Positions 35,806-46,692 of a stretch of DNA of 64,000 bases are shown here, piece after piece; positions within the stretch are counted from its first letter, which is position 1, and the number at the start of each line of letters is the position of its first letter. The position numbers were made by a program, and so were the translations under genes. Location: contig VIIQ02000048.1 of NCBI GenBank assembly GCA_007449985.2, positions 248,001-312,000 on the forward strand. Reading direction: 5' to 3'. A model generated the notes under the pieces. That model was not told the origin of the DNA. It saw only the letters and a list, made by a program, of their open reading frames with translations, and did not search any database. The stretch is from Desmodesmus armatus. Its lineage: Eukaryota; Chlorophyta; Chlorophyceae; Sphaeropleales; Scenedesmaceae.

Positions 35806-36674
35806 GCGTGTTGTTGTTTTGCGAGTTGCTGTTGCATGTGGACAGGAGCATGGACCCGTTTCATGCGCAAGTTGAAGTTGTGCCGTCAACCTGACTGTCT
35901 AGCAAAGTGCTGCAAGTGTCCAGACACCAGAAGACTGGCAATTTCAACAGAAGACTCAGCAACCACACACAAGCCAACAAGCAGCACAGACTGGCAACAA
36001 CAGTCACTCATGCAGCTTCAATGGTAAGTTGGGTCTCAGCACACAACAGCACAATCGCCCAGTACAGCAGCGCCATAATTGGCGCAGTTTTTGGTATCCA
36101 AGCACATAGCCACAATAGTCCCAAAACAGGATCCACAACACCCACAGTGCTCGCTTCCGTCAACCACACCACATCAGGATGATCAACCTTTGAACAAGGA
36201 GCTGGGATAACATGTCCACTCCTCACCATCACACACTCTGCTTTTTTTGGAAGTATCGGGGGGGGGGGGGGGGGCGCACCCCCCACCGGCTGGCCACACA
36301 CAACTCAGTCAGGTTGCCTGACTGCCGGGGGCCAATCACACACTCAGTTGTACACTTGCAGGACAGCCCTCTGCCAATGTGGCTGGCTCATGAATACAGA
36401 CTACAAACGATGGCTGTTGCCAGTTATGTCACCCAACAGCTCGTGAGTCCACTGGTCAGCATAACCCTGTGACAAGCACAACACTTTGCCAAGGCCCTGA
36501 GCCTACGCCCGACCCCTATACCCAGCTGACACAATGACTGTTGCAGCACACCCACCACTGACATTTACAACAAGCTCACAGCTGCATGCGGTCAGTCATT
36601 GCCCTTTGCTTTGACACCCTGTGAGTGCCAGTGTCGGGCAGCTGCAGCAGTGTTGCATTGCCGGTATCACACTC
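35806..36674. other. Convergent intergenic region, upstream copy of a duplicated segment
   Basis: Holds the 3' flanks of STE24 (+) and MYND-A (-). TTACA at 36565-36569 (TGTAA on the minus strand) lies about 106 nt past the MYND-A stop and is a plausible polyadenylation signal. Much of the segment is recognisable again at 41689-42363; for example CCAATGTGGCTGGCTCA occurs at about 36376 and 42139. A 17-G run lies at 36258-36274. Confidence 0.6.
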
Positions 36675-39600
36675 TCATGGTGGAGTCCATTCTCCGCGTG
36701 TCCGCCGCTTGGATGGACACTTCTGCTTGTGCTCAGGCCAGTGCTGCTGCTGGCAAGCCACAGAACAGTACCTACACCATAGCAGCAGCAGGAGGTCAGG
36801 GCACAAACAAATTCAACACTGTAACAGGTCCGCTGTTGCGCCGCAGGCTGCTGAGTCAGGGGTTTGATGTGCTCTGAGTATAACATGCATCCGCCTCAGG
36901 ATGAAGAGACCTGTCAACAGACTGGACCCACATGCCAGCACCCTTTCAATAGATGCACATACATACCGTCAGGATCCCTGATTGCTGTAAACAGCCAAGT
37001 TCCATCAACCACCCCACAATACTGCATCAATGTACCTCAAGGTTTGCTCCATAATGGTGCTTAAAGTGACTGGATAAACGCCCCTCGATAAGACATGGCC
37101 AGCTGCTGCCCAGGTCACAAACCCTCTCTCATGATCTCGTCAAGTACTCACAAAAGGCCCCCCTACCCCACCCACCCAACCCCTCTTTGCTGCTCACCGT
37201 GCTGCCACCGCCTCCTGTGGTGCCGCAGCCACCCCTGCAGCACCCTGTGACCCCACACAGCCGCCACACACACAGGCCGCACCCCGCACCAGGCCAAACC
37301 CTGCGCTCACACCACCCGCATTCCTGCAGCCCGGGTTGTTGCAGAAGTAGCGGTTGGGCAGGGCTGCACAAAGGTTTCCACCTGCACGTTTGAGCCCGCT
37401 TCTGGCAGCACTTAACGCCCTCACAGCCTGCCAAGCGGGACCCTCGTGCTGCTGCAGCTGCTTTTGGTGTGCAGGTGACGCAAGGTCTTGGAGGGCAGCA
37501 AGGACCAGAGGGTCACGCAGAGTGGTGAAGGGCTTACACACATCCTCTTCCAAGCACTGCAGTGCTGTCATCACGCGCAGTTCGTAGCGAACCAACAAGG
37601 TTGCAGTGCTGCTGCTGCTGCTGTCAATGCCGGCTGCCGTGTGTGCTAGACTAAGCTGCCACAGTTCGCGACAATCTGCGAGCAGAGACAGGGCATTCAC
37701 CAACTGTTTCAATTGGTGCCGCATGTCTCCATCGTCAACTGTGCTGGAGCAGCAGTTCCACACCCTTGCTGATGTCTGGAGCCAGTCTGACAGCTGGTAG
37801 CTGTCCGGCTGCACGAGACATAGCTCCAGCTGCTCTGCCACCTGCAGCAGACAGCGGCCCAGCAGGAACCAGCCTGCAGCCACTGCTGCTGATAGGGGCT
37901 GGGCTGCCCCTGCTGCTGCAGCACCTGCTGCGTGCTCAAGCAGCAGGAAGTGTGTCTTGACACACCCCACAACCACCATCGAGACAGCCGCGCCTGGCTG
38001 TCCCTGTGCTGTGCTGAGGGTGGTGAGGTGCAGCGACATGACAGCCTGCAGCACCTGCTGCACCTCAGTCGTCATGGCACTTGGTGTGGCGCTGTATGTG
38101 ACCTGTGCAACGTACATGGCTATGCTGCATATGCCAGCAGCAGCTGGTAGCAACAGCTCCACGCCAAAGCCAGCAGCGGTGGCAGCAGCAGCATCACTGC
38201 CGTGCTGTGACACCATCTGCCGCAGCCGCACATGGCAGCGTACTGCAGCCTCCATGATCTGCACTGACAAGGACACCTGCTGCAGCTGCTGCGGCAACAG
38301 TTTGAAGGGGACACCCCGTGGGGTTGCAAGCCTGAGAGCAGCCCGCAGCAAGCTTGCTGCGGACTCCAAGATCTTGGGCAATCCGTCCGCATCGCAAGCA
38401 GCCACGGCGTCCGCAACTGTGGTGTCTGCTGCTTCTGCTGTTGGGCCACCGCTGCTGTCGCTACCACTGCTACCACTGCCGCTGTGGCTTTCTGCCAGGG
38501 AGTGTATCTTGTCGCCTGCAGTGGTGACCTGCTGCAGTAGCACGGACAGCAGCCCCACAGTGGGCCACACATGGGGTGACATGAGGTCGGCACAGACTGC
38601 GCACGGCAGGCTTTCACTGTCTTGACACCAGCCAGATGCAACCCGGGCGCTAGCGGAGAGAATGCAGCTGAAAGCAGCAGGCAGGGCTGCAGGGCCCATC
38701 AGCCACAGTGCTGCTACTGCTGAAGGCAGCAGCAGCACCGGCACCCTTTGCATACCCGGGCTGTTGCCGGTCAGCTGACAAAGCGGCAGTTGCTTGCGCA
38801 CAGGCATGCTGTTCGCCCCCTGCTGCTGTCTGTGGCCCAGCGACAGCAACCTTGCTGCTGCGTCGACAGACGTTATGCACAGCTGTGTGTCAACCAAACC
38901 GCAGCAGCGGCTGTTGATGGTGCTATTGGTGCTGCTGCCGCTCCCGTCACTACCGGCTGCACCAACAGCAGTGCTGCTGTCGCCTGCCGTGGCTGCATGT
39001 TGAAAGCAGTGCTCAGGCGACAGCAGCTTGTATGGCTGGCACTCCTGCGCTGCCGTGCTGGTGCTGGGGTGCTGCTGTGGTGCTGACGCCTCTTCCGCTG
39101 CTGCAATGGCGGCTGCAATGTGCGGCAGCTGCTGCACCGGCAGCACCTCACCCCAGCTGTACTCAAAGTGCTGCAGCCAGGACCGCACAATGGGACTGCT
39201 AATGCTGGGCTGCAGCAGCACCAGCGGCTTGTTGGGCTGCACAAAGTGCTGCGCATGGCACAACAGCACACCCTCTGCCTGCTCAGCAACAGCAGCAGCT
39301 GCAGGGGGTGGGCCACTGCTGCTGCCACTGCTGCTGTCACTGCTGCTGCCACTGCTTCCGCCACTGCCGCTGCCGCTGCTGCTGTCCTGCTGCTGCAGAC
39401 CGTGCAGCAGGTTCAGCTGCAGCTGGCTGCCGAACAGGGCAGCAACTACCAATGCTGTCTGGTGCAAAACCTGAGGCTTCAAGAGCAGCCCAACAACACC
39501 TTGGGGGCTTGTGTTGTCTTCTATGTGCTTGCCAAGGTCTGCCAGCAGCAGGGAGGCTGTGTGCAGCACTGCTGCAGTGATGTCGGCTGCAGGAAGGGGC

Positions 39601-41083
39601 AGCAGCTGTAGCTGCTGCTGCGGCTTGCTCTGCTGCTGCTGCTGTTGGCTGTGCTGCTGCTGCTGGTGCTCCTGTTGACGCTGCTGGTTGAAGCGGTGCA
39701 TGCGGCTGACAAGCTCCAGGTACTTTGCACACAGCAGCAGTGTGTCAGCAGCAGCTAGCCCTATCCCACTGAGCGCTGCAAGGATACTGCCAGGCCATAT
39801 CCTAGCCAGTGCTGTTACCCAGCAGCAGGTGAGCTGCACCTCATGCAGAAAGTCAGGCAATCTGCAAGGGTGTGCTGCACTGAACCAGTGGAACAGACGC
39901 TCCTGCAGGCAGACAGAGGGAGGCAGAAACCCAGAAGGTCAGCCCATGAGGACAGCATGTAACAGTCACGACCGCAAGTATGCCAGCAGGGCTACGGCCA
40001 CTTGAAGAGCACAAAAACAAACATGCCAAGGGCGAGGGGCGTCTCCAGCGAAGCCAAAGCAGGGCATGCACGACAGGGTCTGTGCACCTGCTTGCTGCTT
40101 GTGCCTTTCTGAACAAACAGCATCAACCACGCCGGGCCAGAAGAGCCAGGCAGCCAGGACAGGCCCCCTGACTCCACTATCCTGTACCACCTCGTACCGC
40201 ATCGGCAGGGGCCTTGCCAAGCAGAGTGGCATCTGCTGCTTTGAGCTCTTGGATCACTACACTCAACCTCGCCAGCAGCATGGGAATGACGACGTCCAGC
40301 TCTCTTGCCACCCCTGACCTGCTGGCTGCAAGGGCTGCTGCTACAGCCTCGCTGCGTGCTGCTGCTGCTACTGCTGGCTCCTCTGAAGACAGCTTAGCAC
40401 ACAGCGGGTTCACCACCAACCTGTTCAACAGCAGCAGCAGCAGCAGCATTGGAGACAGTCAGCTGCATTTTGTTGATGGTTTTCCAGCTGCATGCAGGGG
40501 CGGCTGCTGAGTTGTGTTGACCACGTGAAGCAGAGAAGAACTACTGCAAGTGGCAGTGGGGGCTAGGGGCAACAAGTGTGTGTCATTAAGAAGCATAAGG
40601 CACATTGCTTAGCTGTTGACGGCGTGTACAATTCAGTGCATCTTTTGGGCAACACCCTCAATCACTCTGCGCTAGCGATCACGGACATTGGCATTTGAAC
40701 AATCATTGAATGTGCTGAGTGGGGCACTGGCACATCTAGGCACAAGACTCAGTGCAACTTTGGCTTTCAACTCCTCACTTGTTGTAAAGGTCCAGAGTGG
40801 CATGCCTGGCGCTGTGGTTGTGGCCCTTGCCCGATTCCCACTCTCGGCTGCTCAATGCTGCTGCCAGCCCTGGCAGCAGCTGCAAGAAGTTCAACAGTAC
40901 TTTGCTGCCTCTCTCGCCGCCAACAGCTGCCTCGCATGCGCATCCCAACAGCGCCCGAGCGAGATGTTGACAGGTGCATGTGGGGTCGCAGGGGGTTTTC
41001 AGGCCAGTAACAAACTGGACAACCATGGCCTGCTGTGTCACCAAGGCAGCAGCAGGTGGTGGTGTGGGTGAATGTCGCGGCAT
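36675..41083 (-). CDS. MYND-A: long protein with C-terminal MYND zinc finger
   Basis: Exons in transcript order: 41083-40779, 40420-40198, 39902-37198, 36771-36675, joining to 1,109 residues with no interruption. Exon 1 carries a Cys motif (TPCDPTCTCQHL) and ends HNHSARHATLDLYN. Exon 2 has VNPLCAKLSSEEPAVAAAAR. The 2.7-kb exon 3 begins near VQLTCCWVTALARIWPG and is a Leu/Ala/Gln-rich, mostly helical region broken by Gly/Ser and Gln runs. The zinc finger is split by the last intron: NRYFCNNPGCRN and CVCGGC in exon 3, YCSVACQQQHWPEHKQKC in exon 4. MYND fingers usually bind proline-rich peptides; the function of this algal family is unknown. TTACA at 36565 may be its polyadenylation signal. Confidence 0.87.
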
Positions 41084-41483
41084 GGTAGTAGCTCCTTCTG
41101 GTAGCCGGAAGTGACAAGCACACAGCTAGCAGGCTAGCATGTCCGTTTGCACCACTTGAACCAGGCGTCAAATATCAACGATGACTAACTGTGTCGCTGC
41201 TTTGTCGTACCATCAAGGTAAATGCACCGATGATTTTAGATACCCGAATAGATTTGCTTGGTGGATAGGAATCAGGCCTCAAGGCGCCGCCGGAAAACCT
41301 TGGAAGGCCGGGACTGACAGTCCCGGACTGTGAGTGACACTGGTTACGGTGCAAACATGTTGACCGAAGGTTGAAATCAGGAGGTGGGGATATCAGTTGC
41401 AGTGAAGAGTTGGAACCCACCACCTGCCTATCGTGCCATGCACTACTCCCCCATGAATGATGAGGGATAGACAGATAGTCTGG
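41084..41483. promoter_or_regulatory. 5' flank of MYND-A and duplication junction
   Basis: Upstream of the MYND-A start and bounded on the right by the start of the second duplicated block. It contains the 19-bp palindrome listed separately. No coding frame is supported. Confidence 0.4.
41308..41326. repeat. 19-bp perfect palindrome
   Basis: CCGGGACTG-A-CAGTCCCGG: nine-base arms around a single A. It lies 225 bp upstream of the MYND-A start and 158 bp left of the duplication junction. It could be a dimer binding site or a hairpin. Confidence 0.7.
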
Positions 41484-41513
41484 TGCGGGTGTGCTGCCAC
41501 TGCTGGTGTGCAG

Positions 41514-41688
41514 GTTTGCTGTGGATCAGGGCAAGGGTCAAGATTTGCGAGCAGCCCTGCTAAAGCTTGAGGAGCAGAACAAGGCCAGCTTGAATGTTGA
41601 CAGCTGGTTCAGCGCGTACCACCATTCACACCCCCACCTTGTGGAACGGCTGTCAGCTATCGATGCTGCCCTGAAAAAGGACGGCTGA
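41514..41688 (+). pseudogene. Orphan copy of STE24 terminal exon
   Basis: Same 175-nt length and phase as STE24 exon 8 (35631-35805), with the acceptor TGTGCAG kept and the frame open to TGA 41686-41688. It encodes FAVDQGKGQDLRAALLKLEE and so on to VERLSAIDAALKKDG. Differences from the real exon are few: His to Gln early on, a changed last dipeptide, and silent changes. No other STE24 exon is nearby, so it is a relic of the block duplication, unless it is used as a distal alternative last exon. Confidence 0.9.
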
Positions 41689-42363
41689 GGGTGGTGTTGT
41701 TGTGCGGGGTTGCTGTGGGATGTATACAGGAGTATGGATCTGTTCCATGCTCAAGCTGAAGTTGTGCCGTTGACCAGATTATCGAGCAAATTGTTGCAAG
41801 TATTTAGACACCAGACGACCGGCAAGATTGACAGGAGGCTCAGGCAACCACACAAGTCAACAAGCAGGACAGACTGGCAACACCGGTCACGTTCATGCAG
41901 CCCCAATTGTCAGTGGGATCTGATTCTGAGCACACAACAGCACAACTGCCAGTACAGCTGCAACTTGCAGGCGCGCTGCATTGCAGTTGTTGGTTTTCAA
42001 CTGCATAGCCACAATAACCTCACAACAAGACACAAGACCAACCCACAACCACAACCACTCTTGTGAACAGGGATTCACAACAACATGCAACTCTTCACAG
42101 TCACACAACCAGTTATACACTTACAAGACAGCTCTCTGCCAATGTGGCTGGCTCAAGAGTACAAACCGCGAGCGACGGCTGCTGCCGGTCATGTCACCCA
42201 ATAGCTTGTGGATCAACTGGTCAGCCTTGTGACAAGCACACCACTTTGCCAGTGTCCTGCTTCACCCAACCCATGTTTCCAGCTGACACTCTGACTGTCG
42301 CCAGCAAACCCACCACTGATGTTTGGCACAAGCTTCACACCCTGCATTTGTCAGTCAGGTCAG
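41689..42363. other. Intergenic, downstream copy of the duplicated segment
   Basis: Diverged copy of 35806-36674. TTACA at 42121 (TGTAA on the minus strand) lies about 240 nt past the MYND-B stop. No gene is supported. Confidence 0.55.
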
Positions 42364-45300
42364 TCATGGCCCTTTGCTAGAACATCCTGCCTGTCCGGCA
42401 GCTGCGATGGCGCACTGCCGGTCAGACACAGCATTCACTCTCCGCGCATTGCGCCGCTGGGATGGGCACTGCTGCTTGTGCTCAGGCCAGTGCTGCTGCT
42501 GGCAAGCCACAGAGCAGTACCTGCACAATCGCAGCAGTAGGTAAGAAGGAGCAGGGCAGCACAACACAATGCAAGTCAACACTGTGACAGGACTGCTGTT
42601 GCGCTGCAGGCTGCTGAGTCAGGGGTTGCTGTGCCGTGAGTAACCCCGCGATGCAGTGCACCACTTATCGACAAGGCCTGTCAACAGACTGGATCCACAT
42701 GCCAGCACCATTTCCAAAGATGCACATACATACCGGAATGCTCCAAATGGTGATCAGGCTGACTGGCTAGATTTCCCTTGATACGAGGCTTTACCCCACC
42801 CATACATATGCCCCTCACCGTGCTGCCACCGCCTCCTGTGGTGCTGCAGCCGCCCCTGCAGCACCCTGTGACCCCACACAGCCGCCACACACACAGGCCG
42901 CACCCCGCACCAGGCCAAACCCTGCGCTCACACCCGCCGCATTCCTGCAGCCCGGGTTGTTGCAGAAGTAGCGGTTGGGCAGGGCTGCACACAGGTTTTT
43001 CCCTGCGCATTTGAGCTCGTCGCTGGCAAACTGGAGGGCATCCAAGGCCCGCCGTGCACGACCCTCGCGCTGCTGCTGCTGCTGTGTTGGTGGGGAGGTG
43101 GTGGAGGGTCTAGTAAGGAAGCCAGAGCCTCAGGATAACTCAAGCTTGTAACAGACTGAACCACCTCCTCCAGGACAAGATGCGCCTCCATCAAGCGCCA
43201 TTGATAGCGAGCCAACCAAACGAGCGCGCCGCTGTTGCATTCTGCTAGAACTGCCTGAGATGTCAGATGTTTCTGCTGCCAGCCCTGAACAGCATCTGCG
43301 AGCAGCGAAAGAGAAGTCACGAACAAGTCGAGCCCCTTGCGCACGCCCTCCTGGTCAAGTGGAGTACTGGGGCAGTCCCGCACCTGTGCTGAGGTCAATA
43401 GCCAGTCTGACAGTGGGTAGCTGCTCGGCTGTGAGGCACATAGCTTCAGCTGCTCTGCCACCTGCAGCAGACAGCGGCCCAGCACAAACCAGCCGGCCGC
43501 CACGGCTGCTGATAGCGGCTGGGCTGCCCCTGCTGCTGCAGCGGCTGTTGCATGCTGGTGCAGGATGTCCTGCTGCAAGTTGCCGCATACGGTGAACAAC
43601 GCCAACAGGGGCATGCCTGGCTGTCCCTGTGCTGTGCTGAGGGCAGTTAGGCACAGCGACATGACAGCCTGCAGCACCTGCTGCACCTCAACCGCCACAT
43701 CACTGGCCAGAGCACTGAGCGTGGCCATCCTCACAACACACAACCCCAAGTTGCACATGCCCACAGCAGCAGGCAGCACTGGTTCCAGGCCCACGCCAAC
43801 AGCACCCGTACCAGCAGCCGTACTGCAGCTACTGTTGGCTTCACTGTGCTGTGGCAGCAGCTGCTGCAGCTGCCCACGGCAGCGTACTGCTGCTTCCACC
43901 AGCTGGATTGCCAGGGACACTGGCTGCAGCTGTTGCAGCAGCAGTTGGGGAGGGCTGGCCCTGTGCACTGCACGCTCAAGCGCAATCTGTAGCACATTCC
44001 CCGCCACCGTCAGATAGAGTTCCAGGCAAGACGCCAATGGTAAGCGCGGTTTGGCGTCTGCCCCACGTGCTGCTGAGCGGCCGCTGCTGCCACCACCGCC
44101 GCTGCTGCCGCTGCCGCTGCTGCTGCCACCACTGCCGCCGCTAATGTCCCTGCTCCAGGCTGGGTAATCTGCTGCAGCTACAACTCCAATGGTCTGCTGC
44201 AGCAGCAGCAACTGCAGCCCCACAGTGGGCCAGGCAAGGGTTTCAGGAGGTCAGCACACCTTGTGCAGGGCTGGCCCTCACTGCCTTCACACCAAGAGGA
44301 ATGCACCATTGCACCCGCACTGAACCCACAACCCAACGCATCAGGGAGGGCGAGATAGTCATGCAGCCAAAGTGCTGCTGCTGCAGAGGCCAGCAGTAGC
44401 AGCGGCGCCCGCTCCATACCCGGACTGAGAAGGGTTCGCTGGCAAGCCCCTGGGTGATTCATAGCGTCCAAACCCAGCACTGAGCCTGCTGCTTTGACAA
44501 AGCTGATGCACACCTCTGCATCAAAACATCCTGGGCTGCCGATGCTGCTGCTGCTGCTGCTGCTGGTGCTTGCTGCTATGGTTGAGACACTTTCAAGGCA
44601 GGAATCAGGCGACAGCAGCTTGTATGGCTGCTGCGCCTGCGTAGCAGAGCTAGTGCTGGGGTGCTGCCGTGGTGCTGACGCCCCTTCTGCTGCTGCAATG
44701 GCCGCTGCGACGTGCAGCAGCTGGTGTGGCGGCAGCACATCACCCCAGCTGGCCTCAAAGTGCTGCAGCCATGACCGCACCACAGGACTGCTGACATTGG
44801 GCTGCAGCCATGACAATGGCATCAGAGGCAAGCACGGCTGCTGGAGCTGCGACGGTGGTTGGGGCTGCGCAAACTGCTGCACACGATGCAGCAGCACACC
44901 CTCTGCTCTCTCAGCAGCAGCAGGAGCAGCAGCAGCAGAAGGGCCAGCACGGCAGCTGCTGCTGCTCCTGCTGCGGCCATCGCTGCCACCACTGCTGCTG
45001 CTGCCGTCACTGCTGCCATGCTGTGCCGGTTGGCGGTCCTGCTGCTGCAGTTCTTGCAGCAGCTTCAGCTGCAGCTGGCTGCCAAAGAGGGTAGCAACTA
45101 CCAACGCTGTCTGCTGTAGAATCTGGGGGCATTCGAGCAGCCTAGACACAACTCTTGGGCTTGTAGTCTTTGCTATGTGCTTGTCAAGGTCTGCCAGCAG
45201 CAGGGAGGCGGTGTGCAGCACAGCTGCAGTAATGTCGACTGCGGGCAGCGGCAGCAGCTGCTGCTGCTGCTGGTGGTCTGGCGGCTGCCGCTGCTGCTGG

Positions 45301-46475
45301 CCCTGCTGCTGCTGCTGGTCTGGATGCTGCTGCTGGTGATGCTCAGTGAGCAGCTGGTTGACGTGGTGCATGCGGCTGACAAGGTCCAGATACTTTGCAC
45401 ACAGCAGCAGCGTTTCAGCAGCAGCTTGTCCCACCCCTGCTGGTGCTGCAAGTATACTGCCAGGCCATATCCTGGCCAGTGCTGTCACCCAGCAGCAGGT
45501 AAGCTGTATCTCGTGCAGCACTTTCAGCAGTCCATAAGTGTCTGCTGCTTTGGCAAAGCGCTTCCACATGTCAGCCTGCAGGAAGGAAGCATGGGCAGCA
45601 TGTGAGCGCAACTGACAGTTGACAGACTGACCATGCCATGGGGACAGGCACCTGCCAAGCAAAAGCACTTGCTGTAACTGGCAGCACCAGCAGCAATGTG
45701 CAGTGCTGTCGTGACAGGCCCCAACATGCCTCACCGTTTGAGCTGGGATTGGCACCAAGCCTCTGCTGGTTCAACCCCCACTGCCATCACCGCGATCAGC
45801 TTCGCCTGCTGGGTAGGAACGCTATTCTGCAGCTGTGCTGGCAGCCCAGTCCTGCTGGCTGCCAGGGCTGCTGCTACAGCCTCGCTGCGTGCTGCTGCTG
45901 CTACTGCTGGGTCCTGGGAGGACAGCTTGGCACACAGCGGGGCCACCACCAAGCTGCAAGGCAGTGGCAACAGCAGCAGCAGCAGCGACGTGGCGAGTTG
46001 TGCTTTGAAGTGCCTTTGCAGAGCAACATCTTGAAACGGCCCCACTCAGTTCACAAGTGACCACTGACAGCGTGGAAGGGTTGCTTGAGCAAAGGATGTG
46101 GTGTGAATTTCACTTGGTGTGCAGTGTCCCTTGCCCTGCCTGGCACCAACAACCAAAGGTCAACAGCTCACATGTTGTAGACCTCCACAATGGTATTCCT
46201 GGCCTTGTAATCATGGCCGCTCATCGATGCTTCCAGCTTAGGTAGCAGCTGCGCAATGAGGCTGGCCAGCTCCCGCCCCTTGCTGCTCCCTTGACTGGCT
46301 TCAGCCAATGCGTTGGTGAGATGCCCCACACATCCCACCAGCACGTGGGGTAGCTTGTGGCAGGTGCATGTGGGACACAGGGGGTGTGCAGGCCATCTAT
46401 AACGGACCCTAAATCCTGCAGCAGCTGCCAAGCTCCGTCAGCAGCAGGTGGTTCTGTGGAGACAGCAGGCGGCAT
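42364..46475 (-). pseudogene. MYND-B: frame-disrupted MYND paralogue
   Basis: The same four-exon layout as MYND-A: 46475-46172, 45953-45735, 45575-42819, 42520-42364. Compared with its paralogues it has at least four single-base frame breaks: in exon 1 inside the Cys motif (about 46375), near the end of exon 2 (about 45747), in exon 3 where others read PTVGL (about 44234), and in the CAG-rich stretch before the finger (about 43083). Between breaks the frames are long and clearly homologous (IQLTCCWVTALARIWPG; NRYFCNNPGCRNAAG). The MYND finger and exon 4 (YCSVACQQQHWPEHKQQC) are themselves intact. Assembly errors could explain some breaks, since two lie in C or CAG runs. Confidence 0.8.
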
Positions 46476-46692
46476 TGTCGTGCGTAACTGCTGACCAAAA
46501 TAGTTCGCGCATAGTCACACCCAACAACAAGAGTATGTACGTGTGCAGCGTGCGCACTCAAGCCTCTGGGTAACTCATTAGTCATACTTGCACCGGGACC
46601 CTGGGACCCAGGGTGCGCATGCTCGTAAACGCCCCTCATCAATGCTGAACTAAATTTCTTTGCAACGCCAATCAGCACATCTACGCATGATC
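46476..46692. promoter_or_regulatory. 217-bp head-to-head spacer between MYND-B and MYND-C
   Basis: Start codons of two divergent paralogues flank this short interval, so any promoter is shared or overlapping. No specific element was recognised. Confidence 0.5.

Larger units (their letters stand above)
35600..41083. repeat. Duplicated block, copy 1 (STE24 exon 8 plus MYND-A)
   Basis: STE24 exon 8, the following intergenic region and the whole MYND-A gene recur in the same order and orientation at 41484-46475 (orphan exon plus MYND-B). The left breakpoint lies about 30 nt upstream of exon 8, within STE24 intron 7, because similarity begins at GCGGGTGTGCTGC in both copies. Confidence 0.8.

Noticed and set aside
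44494..45339. 281-codon plus-strand open frame
   Set aside because: Antisense shadow of MYND-B exon 3, with the same composition effect.
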